Program-made: the position numbers and the translations under genes
Assembly: GCA_003565775.1 (NCBI GenBank)
Contig: PXAT01000194.1
Coordinates: forward strand, 1-64,000
DNA from: Ectothiorhodospiraceae bacterium
Lineage (GTDB): Bacteria > Pseudomonadota > Gammaproteobacteria > Nitrococcales > Aquisalimonadaceae
DNA: 64,000 bases
Direction of reading: 5' to 3'
Notes under the pieces: generated by a model
Databases searched by the model: none
Told to the model about the DNA's origin: nothing
Seen by the model: the letters and a program-made list of their open reading frames with translations, nothing else
In this document: one piece after another, positions 18,235 through 27,449 of the stretch
Layout of the letters: every line of letters starts with the position of its first letter
Position numbering within the stretch: the first letter of the stretch is position 1

Positions 18235-19545
18235 TTACTTGAGTTGTTCCAGTCGGATCCGGACGATCCGGCCCTGCACCGCCGGCAGCTCTTCCATGGT
18301 CTCCTGCGCACGATCCATGCGCTGCTCCTGAACCCGGTGCGTGATCAGAATGACCGGGACGTTCTCGGCACCCGGAGCCGGTTCCTTCTGCAGGATAGCC
18401 TCTATGCTGATGCCGTTATCACTGAGTATCCGGGTGATGTTCGCCAGCACGCCGGGCTCGTCGAGCACCTCCAGTCGCAGGTAATAGGCAGTGCTGACCG
18501 AATCCACCGGCAGAATCGGGACATCCGACAGGGCACTTGACTGGAAGGCGAGATACGGAACGCGACTCTCCGGTGCCAGATCAAACTCGCGGACCACATC
18601 GACCAGGTCGGCGACCACGGCGGACGCGGTCGGATCGGCGCCCGCGCCGGCACCGTAATAGAGGGTTGGTCCGACCGCATCACCCATGACCATGACCGCG
18701 TTCATTACGCCGTCGACATTGGCCAGCAGTTGCCGCTCGGGCAGCAGCGTCGGATGCACGCGCAATTCGATCCCGGCCTCGGTCTGGCGGCAAAGACCCA
18801 GGTGTTTGATTCGGTAACCGAGTTCCTGGGCATATTCCACGTCCTCGCGGCTGACATGGGTGATGCCCTCCACATGCACCCGATCGAACTGCAGCGGCAC
18901 ACCGAAAGCGATCGACGCGAGGATGGTGAGCTTGTGCGCCGCGTCGATCCCCTCGACGTCGAAGCTGGGGTCGGCTTCGGCATAGCCGAGCCGTTGCGCC
19001 TCGGCCAGCACATCGGCGAATTCCCGGCCCTCGTAGAACATCTCGCTGAGAATGTAGTTCGAGGTGCCGTTGATGATGCCCGCGAGCCATTCGATGCGGT
19101 TGCCGGTGAGACCCTCGCGGATCGACTTGATGATCGGGATGCCGCCGGCCACGGCGGCCTCGAAGGCGACGGTCACGCCACAGCTGGTCGCGTGCTCGAA
19201 CAGCTTGTTGCCGTATTTCGCGATCAGCGCCTTGTTCGCGGTCACGACATGCTTGCCGTTGGACATCGCACGCATGACCAGATCGAAGGCCGGATCGTCA
19301 CCGCCGATCAGCTCGACGATGATTTCGGTTTCGGGGTCGTCGACGATCGCGTACGGGTCATCGGTGACGCGGATACCCTCCAGCGAGCAGGCGCGAGGAC
19401 GTTCGGGATGGCGGGTCGCTGCACAGACCACCTCGATTCCGCGTCCGGCGCGGCGCGCGATCTCGTCGTTATTCTTTCGCAGCAGGTTGATGGTGCCGGC
19501 ACCGACCGTCCCCAAACCCAGCAAACCGACCTTGACAGAACTCAC
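18235..19545 (-). CDS. hom: Homoserine dehydrogenase with ACT domain
   Basis: A 436-aa enzyme reducing aspartate semialdehyde to homoserine with NAD(P)H. The Rossmann motif GLLGLGTVGAG is at about residues 6-16. The central signature GIINGTSNYI near 175 marks the substrate domain. A C-terminal ACT domain (about 350-430) usually gives threonine feedback control. The GTG at 19545 is chosen because GGAGGG lies 6 nt upstream and the protein then begins just before the Rossmann strand. The upstream ATG at 19584 adds 13 unlikely residues. It is the first gene of hom-thrC-rpfE-recJ. Confidence 0.95.
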   Translation of the reverse strand: MSSVKVGLLGLGTVGAGTINLLRKNNDEIARRAGRGIEVVCAATRHPERPRACSLEGIRVTDDPYAIVDDPETEIIVELIGGDDPAFDLVMRAMSNGKHVVTANKALIAKYGNKLFEHATSCGVTVAFEAAVAGGIPIIKSIREGLTGNRIEWLAGIINGTSNYILSEMFYEGREFADVLAEAQRLGYAEADPSFDVEGIDAAHKLTILASIAFGVPLQFDRVHVEGITHVSREDVEYAQELGYRIKHLGLCRQTEAGIELRVHPTLLPERQLLANVDGVMNAVMVMGDAVGPTLYYGAGAGADPTASAVVADLVDVVREFDLAPESRVPYLAFQSSALSDVPILPVDSVSTAYYLRLEVLDEPGVLANITRILSDNGISIEAILQKEPAPGAENVPVILITHRVQEQRMDRAQETMEELPAVQGRIVRIRLEQLK

Positions 19546-19798
19546 GCAACACCCTCCCCGCACCCGATTGCCGAGCGCAGTCATTGGATTCAGATCATTG
19601 GCCCCACGAGAGACGTCACAGTCTCCGGAAACGCCGAAACTCTATCATGAGGCGCACCGTGCGCGCTTCAGATGCGGCCATGGCGCCCATGCGTCCCTCT
19701 CACCGCGGGCGCGATTGTCGCAGACTTCGCCCGGAACTGTCTGCATCCCGGACAACTCTGTCAAACTGGGAGCAATCAACGATGAGCCAGGAGGATGC

Positions 19799-20200
19799 AT
19801 GCAGCTGACACTGGAACGGACCGGAGACGCCAACCGGATTCGCGCATATGACACCGGTAGCGTGACCGTCAACGACACCGAATACCGCCGCACCACGGTG
19901 GTCACGCCGGAGCGGATCATTCAGGACTGGGGGCCGGCCAGCGCCCGGGACATGGAACTGGCGCATCTGGGGGAATTGCTCGATCTGGAGGCGGAAATCC
20001 TCCTGATCGGAACCGGAAAGCGGCAACATTTCCCGCCGTCCGGTTTCATGGGTCAGGCGGTGCAGGCCGGCGTCGGCATCGAATGCATGACCACCGAAGC
20101 GGCCTGCCGCACCTACAATGTGCTACTGGCCGAGGGCCGCCGCGTGGCGGTAGCCCTGTTCATGATCGAGGCCTCCTCCGAATCGGGAAGGCCGACATGA
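19799..20200 (+). CDS. Mth938-domain protein (DUF498/COG3737)
   Basis: A 133-aa cytoplasmic protein of the Mth938-like family. The typical segments are a central LIGTGKRQHFP (about residues 61-71), GVGIECMTTEAACRTYNVL (about 88-106) and the preceding hydrophobic strand EILLIG. Similar domains occur in the human mitochondrial factor NDUFAF3, but the bacterial role is not established. The ATG at 19799 has AGGAGG four bases upstream. It is transcribed alone, divergent from hom and convergent with rpoS (25-bp gap). Confidence 0.88.
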   Translation: MQLTLERTGDANRIRAYDTGSVTVNDTEYRRTTVVTPERIIQDWGPASARDMELAHLGELLDLEAEILLIGTGKRQHFPPSGFMGQAVQAGVGIECMTTEAACRTYNVLLAEGRRVAVALFMIEASSESGRPT

Positions 20201-20225
20201 CAGGGCCCGGGGAAGTACCGGTCCG

Positions 20226-21227
20226 CTAGCCGAACAGCGTATCCTGGGAGAACCCCTGACGCTCCATGACCTCGCGCAGCTTGCGCAGGGCGTCGATCTG
20301 GATCTGCCGGACACGCTCGCGGGTGACCCCGATCTCGTTGCCCACTTCCTCGAGCGTGGCCCGTTCGCGGCCGTGCAGACCGAAACGTCGTTCAACCACG
20401 GCCCGCTGCTTGTCGGAAAGCTCGTTCAACCAGTGCTCGAGATGCGCGAGCACGTCATCATCCTGAAGCAGGTCGGACGGATCCGGATTGTTCTCATCGG
20501 GAATCGCATCGAGCAGGACGCGGTCCGCTTCCTTGCCGATCGGCATGTCCACCGAGGTGGTGCCCTCGTTCAGGCCGATCATCCGCTGGATATCCGCCAG
20601 CGGGCGATCCAGCAGATCCGCGATCTCATCGGCGGTCGGCTCGTGATCGAGCTGTTGCGCCAGTTTCCGCGACGCGCGCAAATACTGATTGATTTCCTTG
20701 ATCACATGGATCGGCAAACGGATTGTCCGCGTCTGGTTCATGATGGCGCGTTCGATGGTCTGCCGGATCCACCAAGTGGCATAGGTGGAGAACCGGAAAC
20801 CACGCTCGGGATCGAATTTCTCCACCGCACGGATCAGCCCCAGATTGCCTTCTTCGATCAGATCGAGAAAGGCCAGCCCGCGGTTCATGTAACGCCGGGC
20901 AATCTTGACCACCAGCCGCAGATTGCTCTCGATCATCCGCCGCCGTGACTCTTCGCAGCCGCGCTGGGTCCGTCGGGAAAAGTAAACCTCCTCCTCGGCG
21001 CTCAGCAGCGGCGAAAAACCGATCTCATTGAGGTAGATCTGGGTGGCATCGAGACTGCTGCCGGTATGCTCCCCCGGCGAAAACTTGGTGCCGGTGCGAC
21101 CGGCCGCCTTACCGACTCCTGCTGCCGCCTGAAGCTCCTCGTCGTCGCGGAGCTCGAGAAAGCCCTCGGCTGCGTCGTCCTGTGCAACCGCTACATCATC
21201 CATTCTCGATATCTGGTGTTCAGCCAT
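20226..21227 (-). CDS. rpoS: RNA polymerase sigma factor RpoS
   Basis: A 333-aa group 2 sigma-70 factor for stationary phase and general stress. Region 1.2/2 starts at about residue 58 ([13 protein letters not shown]). The core-binding and -10 melting block is [17 protein letters not shown] near 145-161, and region 4 helix-turn-helix ends in [19 protein letters not shown]. It is close in size to E. coli RpoS (330 aa). The acidic N-terminus before residue 50 is variable, as in the family. It follows nlpD in the usual order, but a CMD-like gene is inserted between them. A dedicated promoter is visible at 21330-21358. Confidence 0.95.
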   Translation of the reverse strand: MAEHQISRMDDVAVAQDDAAEGFLELRDDEELQAAAGVGKAAGRTGTKFSPGEHTGSSLDATQIYLNEIGFSPLLSAEEEVYFSRRTQRGCEESRRRMIESNLRLVVKIARRYMNRGLAFLDLIEEGNLGLIRAVEKFDPERGFRFSTYATWWIRQTIERAIMNQTRTIRLPIHVIKEINQYLRASRKLAQQLDHEPTADEIADLLDRPLADIQRMIGLNEGTTSVDMPIGKEADRVLLDAIPDENNPDPSDLLQDDDVLAHLEHWLNELSDKQRAVVERRFGLHGRERATLEEVGNEIGVTRERVRQIQIDALRKLREVMERQGFSQDTLFG

Positions 21228-21728
21228 GTCATTACCTCTCGCGATGTGCCACCGACAGACCGTGCTGGATACCCGTCAGAAGGTGGCTGGCGGACACCGG
21301 CATTCCATCTTTTTTTCCACCTTGAAACCACTATATGCTTCGCTCGAAAACGCTGCAAGACTTTGATTTAAAAGATGTACCGACTATCTACAAGACCTGT
21401 TCAGAAATATCGCCAGGACCGTCGGCGGGCACTGTCCCCGGCGTCTCCGCCCCTGCAGCCCGAGCCGCCCCGGTGTCCATTCCGCAGCACCTACTGCGGT
21501 ACAGATACGCTGCTTCAGCATCTGCACCTCGACGGTGCCCAAATTAACCGGTGAGCTCCGTACGCTTGCGCACATAGCGAAATCGGCTTGATCGATTGCC
21601 GCGAGATCGCCGCAGCGGTGGTGTGCATGACCGGGGAATCAGGCTGCACCAACATGGCAGGGGTATCCGGGAGGGTGTAACCGGGCGCGAGCCGGCCGGA
21701 GAAGCAGATTCGCCGGAACGCCGGATTC
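21228..21728. other. 500-bp spacer upstream of rpoS
   Basis: The part next to rpoS (21228-21322) would be the 5' leader of the rpoS mRNA behind the promoter at 21330-21358. It contains a run of seven T residues (+ strand, about 21310) and is AT-richer than its surroundings. The far part (21360-21728) holds no convincing gene. A GC-rich hairpin CGCCGGAT/ATCCGGCG at 21719-21738 overlaps the stop of the CMD-like gene and may stabilise its 3' end. Confidence 0.6.
21330..21358 (-). promoter_or_regulatory. Sigma-70 promoter for rpoS
   Basis: On the - strand TTGCAG (21353-21358) and TATAGT (21330-21335) are separated by exactly 17 bp, close to the sigma-70 consensus. The predicted start lies about 95 nt upstream of the rpoS ATG. 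In E. coli the main rpoS promoter is inside nlpD. Here the gene between nlpD and rpoS makes a separate proximal promoter reasonable. Confidence 0.7.
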
Positions 21729-22106
21729 TCATCCGGCGCTCTGGCCACCAGGCGCATCATCGTCCTCGATTTCGTCCTCTTCATCGTCATCGTCATCGTC
21801 GAGGACATCATCAATCCAGGTCAGTCCGGCAACCGCTCGCGGAAAGCCGATGACGCCGATCGCGAGCAACGCGACATGGCGTAGCTCCTCGGGATCGAGA
21901 TCTTCATCCAGGGCGCGACGGGCATGAGAGTGCGTCGCGCCCTCACTGCCGACGGCGACCGCCAGCGCCAGCTTGACCAGACGCCGATCGCGCTCGTCCA
22001 GAGGCCCGGCCTCGGCACAGGCCTGACCCAGCGCACTGTACGCCTCCCAGACATCAGGGAATTCTTCGGCCACATCGCCGGCACTGGATGGTAATTGCTC
22101 GCTCAT
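21729..22106 (-). CDS. Carboxymuconolactone decarboxylase-like protein, acidic tail
   Basis: A 125-aa protein with an AhpD/CMD-type fold signature: DERDRRLVKLALAVAVGSEG at about residues 38-57, then THSHARRAL and a conserved IGFPRAVAGL-type helix. The CxxC found in AhpD-type redox members is absent, so peroxidase-linked redox activity is unlikely. The last 25 residues are almost all Asp and Glu. The start has GGAGAG 7 nt upstream. It sits between nlpD and rpoS on the same strand. Function unknown. Confidence 0.72.
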   Translation of the reverse strand: MSEQLPSSAGDVAEEFPDVWEAYSALGQACAEAGPLDERDRRLVKLALAVAVGSEGATHSHARRALDEDLDPEELRHVALLAIGVIGFPRAVAGLTWIDDVLDDDDDDEEDEIEDDDAPGGQSAG

Positions 22107-22199
22107 GGCTTGCTCTCCGCGGCTAAACTGCAACAGGAATCGCCCTGCCGGCGGACAGACTACCGCATGCAGAGCCCGGCCATCGGTCGGATATCGGTG

Positions 22200-22979
22200 T
22201 CAGCGACGTTCCGGAAGATAGCGTAGAGGATCCACGGGGCGGCCCTCGCGGCGCAATTCGAAATGCAGCATGTGCTGACTGCCATTGCGCCCCATCCGGG
22301 CGATTTCCTGACCGACGGACACGTCGACGCCTTCGCGAACCAGCAACTCTTCGTTATAGCCGTATGCGGTGAGGTATTCATCGTCATGCTTGATGATCAC
22401 GAGATTGCCGTAGCCCACCAGTCCGCTACCGCTGTAGACCACGCGACCGGGTGCGACGGCGCGTATCGCCTGCCCGGAAGAGCCGCTGATGTTGATTCCC
22501 TGTTTGCCGTCGGAATCTGCGGAAAAGCGCTTGCTGACCTCACCATCGGTCGGCCATTTCCAGTCGATATCGGTCGCTGTCCGCTGTCCGGACGAACTCG
22601 AGGCCGACCGGGATGGTGGATCGGGAGCGCGCGCACTGCGGCCGCCACCCGCAGGCGCGGAGGAGCCGGTCGCAGGGGTACTGCTGCGGGCACCACTCGA
22701 CGAAGAGGCGGCAGACCTGTCCCGCCCGCCGCGTGCAGCAAGGCGCAGTTCCTGCCCGGGGTAAATCGTGTATGGCGACTGGATGTTGTTCCAGCTGGCC
22801 AGATCGCGGTAATTGACTCCGTGCCGGAATGCAATGCCGTACAGGGTATCGCCGCGTGCCACGGTATAGCTGCCACCCGGCCCGTCGCCGCCACGATCGG
22901 AGACCGGCGCATAGGTATCCCGCGCGCAAGCTGCCAGCAGGCAGCAGCAAAGCAGCAACAGGACGAACCGCATCGACAT
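22200..22979 (-). CDS. nlpD: NlpD-type lipoprotein, LysM plus degenerate LytM domain
   Basis: A 259-aa outer-membrane lipoprotein that in E. coli activates the amidase AmiC for daughter-cell separation. The signal peptide ends in LLAAC, making Cys18 the lipidated residue. A LysM peptidoglycan-binding domain (YTVARGDTLYGIAFRHGV onward, about residues 41-84) is followed by a Ser/Gly-rich linker and a C-terminal M23/LytM domain (about 140-255). The first zinc ligands are replaced (GINISGSSG instead of an HxxxD site), as in activator rather than enzyme members. The ATG at 22979 has AAGGA six bases upstream. It lies in the surE-pcm-yqaA-nlpD-rpoS series. Confidence 0.93.
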   Translation of the reverse strand: MSMRFVLLLLCCCLLAACARDTYAPVSDRGGDGPGGSYTVARGDTLYGIAFRHGVNYRDLASWNNIQSPYTIYPGQELRLAARGGRDRSAASSSSGARSSTPATGSSAPAGGGRSARAPDPPSRSASSSSGQRTATDIDWKWPTDGEVSKRFSADSDGKQGINISGSSGQAIRAVAPGRVVYSGSGLVGYGNLVIIKHDDEYLTAYGYNEELLVREGVDVSVGQEIARMGRNGSQHMLHFELRREGRPVDPLRYLPERR

Positions 22980-23118
22980 CAGAGGTCCTTTTCCTCGAAC
23001 GGTATCGGGCCGGTCGCCCGCGACAGACCGCGGAACCATTACCGTGACCGGGAAAGGCCCCCGCGCCAACCCCGGATACCGGGGAAGCGGACGATGTCCG
23101 GCCCGTTTCCCCAGGCTT

Positions 23119-23700
23119 TCAGTGTATGAAGAACAGGTACAGCAGAACCAGCAGAATCACACCCAGCCAGCCAAGGATATCGACATAGCGACGGATCCAC
23201 GGTTCGATCCGCGGACCACCCCAGGCAACCACGGCGGCAACCAGGAAGAAACGCGCACCGCGGCCGACGAGCGAGGCCAGCACGAATGGCAGCAAGGCAA
23301 GCGCCAGACCGCCGGCCGCAATGGTGAAAATCTTGTATGGCACCGGTGAGAAGCCGGCAAGCAGAACCACCCAGAACCCCCAGGTCGTGAACCACTCCCG
23401 CGCGGTGACAAGAGCCGTTTCCTGACCCGCTGCCACAATCAGCGGCTCGACCAGTTCCATCGCGAAAAAACCGATCACATAGCCAAGCACGCCGCCAAGC
23501 ACCGATGCCACCGTGGTAATCATGGCGAAACGCATGGCACGACGGGGTTGCGCCAGGGCCATGGGCATCAGCATCACGTCCGGCGGAATCGGGAAAAACG
23601 AGGATTCGGCAAAACTCAGAACCGCGAGATACCGTGGCGCGTGCCGGTGCGCGGCCCACTGCAGCATGCGCAGATACAGCCGGCTGAACAGCCGCGTCAT
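23119..23700 (-). CDS. yqaA: YqaA-type DedA/VTT-domain membrane protein
   Basis: A 193-aa inner-membrane protein of the DedA/SNARE-associated (VTT) superfamily. Four to five hydrophobic segments are present. The family feature [20 protein letters not shown] is near residues 30-49, and the re-entrant-type [14 protein letters not shown] is near 115. DedA proteins are linked to lipid flipping and membrane potential homeostasis. Members of the YqaA branch often sit between pcm and nlpD, as here. It overlaps the end of pcm by 4 nt. Confidence 0.88.
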   Translation of the reverse strand: MTRLFSRLYLRMLQWAAHRHAPRYLAVLSFAESSFFPIPPDVMLMPMALAQPRRAMRFAMITTVASVLGGVLGYVIGFFAMELVEPLIVAAGQETALVTAREWFTTWGFWVVLLAGFSPVPYKIFTIAAGGLALALLPFVLASLVGRGARFFLVAAVVAWGGPRIEPWIRRYVDILGWLGVILLVLLYLFFIH

Positions 23701-24356
23701 CGGGTCCCGCCCAGCATCGGTACGAACACGACACGATCCAGCACTTCCCGCTGCAGCTGATCGCCGCGCCGGGTGTACCGCACCAGATCCTGCGCATCAC
23801 GCGGCCCGACCGGCGCAATCAGCCGACCCCCCTCGGCAAGCTGCGCAAACAACTCGTCCGGCACGTCCTCCGGTGCCGCCGTCACCATGATGCCGTCAAA
23901 CGGTCCCTGCCCGGCCCAGCCGTTGTAGCCGTCGGCATGACGCACGCGCACGTTATACAAGCCGAAGCGACGCATGCGCTCCCGCGCCAGTGCCACCAGC
24001 GCACTGATCCGTTCCAGCGTGAAGACCTGTTCCACCAGACACCCGAGCACCGCAGCCTGATAGCCGGACCCGGTGCCAACCTCCAGCACCGACGCCGGTC
24101 GCTCCTGTTCGATCAGGGCCTCGGTCATGCGCGCAACGACCCAGGGCTGCGAGATCGTCTGACCGTAGCCGATCGGCAGGGACACATCATCATAGGCACG
24201 GCTTGCCAGGGCTTCGTCGACGAACAGATGGCGCGGTACCACGCGCATCACGTCCAGCACCCGACGATCGCTGATGCCCTTCTCCCGGAGACGCGTCACC
24301 AGACGTTCGCGCGTACGCTGGGAGGTCATGCCGATACCATGCATAAGCACCGACAT
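23697..24356 (-). CDS. pcm: Protein-L-isoaspartate O-methyltransferase
   Basis: A 219-aa cytoplasmic enzyme that methylates isoaspartyl residues with S-adenosylmethionine so that damaged proteins can be repaired. The PCMT signature segments are visible: [12 protein letters not shown] at the N-terminus, the TISQP substrate loop, the SAM-binding EVGTGSGYQ near residue 91, and the late GGRLIAPVG. The start at 24356 overlaps the surE stop (TGATG), which indicates coupling; a start at 24329 is the main alternative. surE, pcm, nlpD and rpoS form the classic survival cluster. Confidence 0.95.
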   Translation of the reverse strand: MSVLMHGIGMTSQRTRERLVTRLREKGISDRRVLDVMRVVPRHLFVDEALASRAYDDVSLPIGYGQTISQPWVVARMTEALIEQERPASVLEVGTGSGYQAAVLGCLVEQVFTLERISALVALARERMRRFGLYNVRVRHADGYNGWAGQGPFDGIMVTAAPEDVPDELFAQLAEGGRLIAPVGPRDAQDLVRYTRRGDQLQREVLDRVVFVPMLGGTR

Positions 24357-25111
24357 CAGGCCTGCTCCAGCCCGCCGACCCAGCCGGCCACCTTGTCCAG
24401 AGCATCGTAGCGGGTGAGATCTATCTGGATCGGCGTGATCGAGACGCAACCGCGCCGAACGGCATGAAAATCCGTTCCCTGACCGGCATCCTGTTCGGTT
24501 CCGGGAGGGCCGATCCAGTAAATCGGCCGGCCCCGCGGATCTTCGGAGCGAATCGCGCTCTCGGCGCGATGACGCTGCCCCAGCCGGGTTGCCTCGAAGC
24601 CGCGCAACTCCTCCCAGGGGCAGTCGGGTACGTTCACGTTGAGAATCGTGTCGCTCGGCAACGGGTCATGCAGCAGCCGCTTGACCAGCATCACGGCGAC
24701 TCGCGCCGCCGTGGCGTAATGGTCCGGCTCATGCGAGCAGAGTGATACCGCGATCGCCGGCAGACCGAGAAACCGGCCCTCGGTGGCAGCTGCCACGGTA
24801 CCGCTGTAAAGCACATCGTCGCCCATGTTCGCGCCCGCATTGATTCCGGAAACGACCATATCGGGCTCGTCCTCCAGCAAACCGGTCACCGCCAGATGGA
24901 CACAATCGGTCGGCGTGCCCTCGACCCGGAACTGACGGGGCTCGACCTCCCGGGCGCGAATCGGGAGATCCAGCGTCAGCGAATTGCTCGCGCCGCTGCG
25001 GTCGCGATCCGGAGCAACCACCGTGATATCGCCGAGGCTGGCCAGTTCCTTCGCCAGACACTGGATACCGGGCGCCATGTAACCATCATCGTTGCTCACC
25101 AGAATATGCAT
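24356..25111 (-). CDS. surE: 5'/3'-nucleotidase SurE
   Basis: A 251-aa metal-dependent nucleotidase and exopolyphosphatase for stationary-phase survival. The N-terminal metal motif NDDG is at residues 7-10. The conserved [10 protein letters not shown] is near 36-45, and [19 protein letters not shown] is near 89-107. Length equals E. coli SurE (253 aa). The ATG at 25111 starts the conserved [10 protein letters not shown]; the reading frame continues upstream without family features. It is the first gene of the surE-pcm-yqaA series. A 20-bp palindrome lies 47 bp upstream. Confidence 0.95.
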   Translation of the reverse strand: MHILVSNDDGYMAPGIQCLAKELASLGDITVVAPDRDRSGASNSLTLDLPIRAREVEPRQFRVEGTPTDCVHLAVTGLLEDEPDMVVSGINAGANMGDDVLYSGTVAAATEGRFLGLPAIAVSLCSHEPDHYATAARVAVMLVKRLLHDPLPSDTILNVNVPDCPWEELRGFEATRLGQRHRAESAIRSEDPRGRPIYWIGPPGTEQDAGQGTDFHAVRRGCVSITPIQIDLTRYDALDKVAGWVGGLEQA

Positions 25112-25157
25112 GAAGTCCCGCTCACCTCGTCCCGTTCGGCCGCCCTGTCGCGGCAAA

Positions 25158-25177
25158 GCGACCAGTATACTGGTCGC
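25158..25177. promoter_or_regulatory. 20-bp perfect palindrome between surE and Smr gene
   Basis: GCGACCAGTA followed by its exact complement TACTGGTCGC forms an uninterrupted 20-bp palindrome centred at 25167/25168. Its core contains TATACT on both strands, a good -10 hexamer. It lies 47 bp before surE (-) and 113 bp before the Smr gene (+). This is the expected layout for a dimeric regulator's operator over a divergent promoter. The regulator is not identified. Confidence 0.55.
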
Positions 25178-25289
25178 GCCGGATGGTGCATGCGATCCGG
25201 TACCAAAATTGCGAAGATGTCGATTATCAGGAATTCCCCCGGCGGGCAGACCACTGTCGATCGCGACCAGGGCGCGCGAGGACCGAACC

Positions 25290-25823
25290 ATGAGCAATGA
25301 CAAGGACGAGGAACGCCGGCTGTTCGAGGAAGCGATGGCCGACGTCCGCCGGTTGCGCCAGCGGGATTCGGTCACCAGCGACTGGCCGCGGCCGAAACCG
25401 GTCCCGCAGCAGCGGCGGGCCGATGACGCCGCCGTTGTGCGGGAATTGCTGGTGCATGACATCGATCCGATCACCACCGAAACCGGCGAAGAACTGCTGT
25501 TCGCCCGCCCCGGTGTACAACGCCGTGTGCTGCGAAAACTGAGGCGTGGTCAGTACGCGGTGCAGGAGGAGCTGGACTTGCACGGCATGACCGTGCCGGT
25601 GGCGCGGGACGCGGTCCAGGAATTCATTGCCGAGTGTCGAGCAACGAATCGCCGTTGCGTGCGCATCATCCACGGCAAGGGCAATCGCTCGAGCAATCGC
25701 GGACCGGTATTGAAGGGAAAGCTGGACCGCTGGCTGCGGCAGTGGGACGACATCATCGCGTTCTCGTCCGCGCGACCGATGGATGGCGGGACGGGGGCTG
25801 TCTATGTGCTGCTTCGAGCCTGA
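25290..25823 (+). CDS. Smr-domain protein
   Basis: A 177-aa protein with a C-terminal Smr (small MutS-related) domain: [13 protein letters not shown] near residue 92-104 and the motif IHGKGNRS near 127-134. The N-terminal half is charged. Smr domains of this stand-alone type are nucleases or nucleic-acid-binding modules; E. coli SmrB cleaves mRNA at collided ribosomes. Size and layout fit the SmrA/SmrB group. It is divergent from surE and convergent with truD. Confidence 0.9.
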   Translation: MSNDKDEERRLFEEAMADVRRLRQRDSVTSDWPRPKPVPQQRRADDAAVVRELLVHDIDPITTETGEELLFARPGVQRRVLRKLRRGQYAVQEELDLHGMTVPVARDAVQEFIAECRATNRRCVRIIHGKGNRSSNRGPVLKGKLDRWLRQWDDIIAFSSARPMDGGTGAVYVLLRA

Positions 25824-25925
25824 GGAAACACTGATTCATGTTTCAGGTTTCAGGTTTCATTCTATAAATCATTTTGTTGCCGGTTTTTTATCACGAAAAA
25901 CTTGAAAACAAACCCCAAACGCCCA
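25824..25925. other. AT-rich spacer between convergent Smr gene and truD
   Basis: The spacer is strikingly AT-rich compared with the surrounding DNA. It starts with the GGAAACACTGATTCATG motif directly at the Smr stop codon. A short tandem repeat of GTTTCAG units (about 25839-25858) follows, and then a T6/A5 segment with a small hairpin GTTTTT/AAAAAC (about 25882-25900). The last may act as a bidirectional terminator. Confidence 0.5.
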
Positions 25926-26960
25926 CTAACCTTTCCGTATGTCAGCGATTTCCCGAAGGACCGCCGTGGCGAACGCGCCGGGCGGCAGCCGAAACGACAA
26001 CACCAGATCATCGGCGTCGCGATGCCAGCCGAGTGCCGTCACCGGCAGACGCAGGGCGCGCCGTTCGGCATGTACGCGGTAATCGCGTAAGCCCGCGGAC
26101 AGCGTCGGCCAGGTCTCCATGACTTCCTGTTCCAGGTCATGTGCCGTCGCGAAGGGCTGCAGACCGTCGATGCCCGGCATCGGGCCCGTGGGATGGAGAT
26201 CGAGGGCTGCAACCCGCTTGTCGTCCGGCGTCTCCGCGTCAGCCGGGAACACGCTGCGACTGCCGGAAAACGTCATCAGATCCCCGGGCAGCACCCGGTT
26301 CCAGGTTCCGTTCGCTACCCGCGTCGCCAGCACGCGGTTGAACAGAAACGATCGTGCCGCCGACAGGTAGAGGCCGCGCAGAGTCCGATCCCGCATGCGC
26401 TGGCCCTGGAACAGCCGCGAGGCGCCGCGCAGATTGCCACCATCGATACCGAAACGTTGATCGCCGAAGTAGTTGGGTACCCCGTGGCGCGCCACGGCAT
26501 GCAGCCGTCGGTGCAGCAGCGCGGTCGGGCCCTGCAAGTCACGCAGACGAATGCGAAAGGCATTACCGACCAGGGCGCCGAGTCGCAATTTCCGGTGATG
26601 CCGTGTCGCTTCGAGCAGGGTCAGGCCGTCCGGCAGCTCCGGCAGCTCCGGATACTGTCCCGGACAATGCACGCCGAACCACTGCTCGGTCACCGCATGG
26701 CGATCCTTGCGCCCGGCGAAGGTCACCAGGCGTCGTTTCACGCCGAGTGCACCGGCCAGCCAACGCGCCACATCCCCGGTATTCCAGCCGACCTTTCGCA
26801 GGCGCAGCAGCAAATGCTCGCCCTCGCCGCCCGGATCGAAGTTCAGCAGTTCGCGCACCCTGAAGTCGTCGGGCTCGCTGCGCAGCAGCGCCGATACCGG
26901 TGGCGGACCGCAGGCACCAGGCAGGTGGGTCCAGGCCGATTCCAGATCTGGCTGACCCAT
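25926..26960 (-). CDS. truD: tRNA pseudouridine(13) synthase TruD
   Basis: A 344-aa enzyme that makes pseudouridine at position 13 of tRNA-Glu and others. The TruD catalytic segment AGRKDRHAVT holds Asp86. The family block GVPNYFGDQRFG lies near residue 155-166, and the TRUD insertion domain is between about 160 and 300. Length is the same as E. coli TruD (349 aa). Its start directly abuts the ispF stop codon, as in the common ispD-ispF-truD-surE order, although here surE is separated by the Smr gene. Confidence 0.95.
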   Translation of the reverse strand: MGQPDLESAWTHLPGACGPPPVSALLRSEPDDFRVRELLNFDPGGEGEHLLLRLRKVGWNTGDVARWLAGALGVKRRLVTFAGRKDRHAVTEQWFGVHCPGQYPELPELPDGLTLLEATRHHRKLRLGALVGNAFRIRLRDLQGPTALLHRRLHAVARHGVPNYFGDQRFGIDGGNLRGASRLFQGQRMRDRTLRGLYLSAARSFLFNRVLATRVANGTWNRVLPGDLMTFSGSRSVFPADAETPDDKRVAALDLHPTGPMPGIDGLQPFATAHDLEQEVMETWPTLSAGLRDYRVHAERRALRLPVTALGWHRDADDLVLSFRLPPGAFATAVLREIADIRKG

Positions 26961-27449
26961 TCAGTCGGGATCCCTTGCCTGCAGCAGCACCACGGCAGAC
27001 GCCAGAATGCCCTCCTCGCGGCCGGTGAATCCGAGCCATTCACTGGTGGTTGCCTTGACGCTGACACGGCTCATGTCAACGGCGAGGTCACGGGCCATGC
27101 AGGCGCGCATGTCCGGAATCCAGCGCGCCAGCTTGGGCTGTTGCGCAACCACGGTCAGGTCGGCGTTGACCAGCTTGAAGCCGGCCTCGGCGATCAGGTC
27201 GCTGACCCGGCGCAGCAAATCCCGGCTGTCGGCATCCTTCCAGCGGTCACCGCTATCCGGAAAATGGCGGCCGATATCACCGAGGGCCGCCGCTCCCAGC
27301 AGCGCATCGCAAAGGGCATGCAGCACGACATCACCATCGGAATGGGCGGCCAGCCCCCGGTCATGCGGGATTTCCACGCCACCGAGGATCAGACGCCGGT
27401 CAGCAGCGAAGGCGTGCACGTCGATACCCTGTCCGATCCGCAGATTCAT
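26961..27449 (-). CDS. ispF: 2-C-methyl-D-erythritol 2,4-cyclodiphosphate synthase
   Basis: A 162-aa zinc enzyme of the non-mevalonate isoprenoid pathway. The metal ligands Asp10 and His12 lie in GIDVHAF. The substrate loop [20 protein letters not shown] and HFPD segment follow, and the C-terminal signature reads [15 protein letters not shown]. The usual lysine of the TTEKLGF signature is Trp here, a small oddity. It overlaps the end of ispD by 4 nt (ATGA), and both feed the same pathway. Confidence 0.96.
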   Translation of the reverse strand: MNLRIGQGIDVHAFAADRRLILGGVEIPHDRGLAAHSDGDVVLHALCDALLGAAALGDIGRHFPDSGDRWKDADSRDLLRRVSDLIAEAGFKLVNADLTVVAQQPKLARWIPDMRACMARDLAVDMSRVSVKATTSEWLGFTGREEGILASAVVLLQARDPD

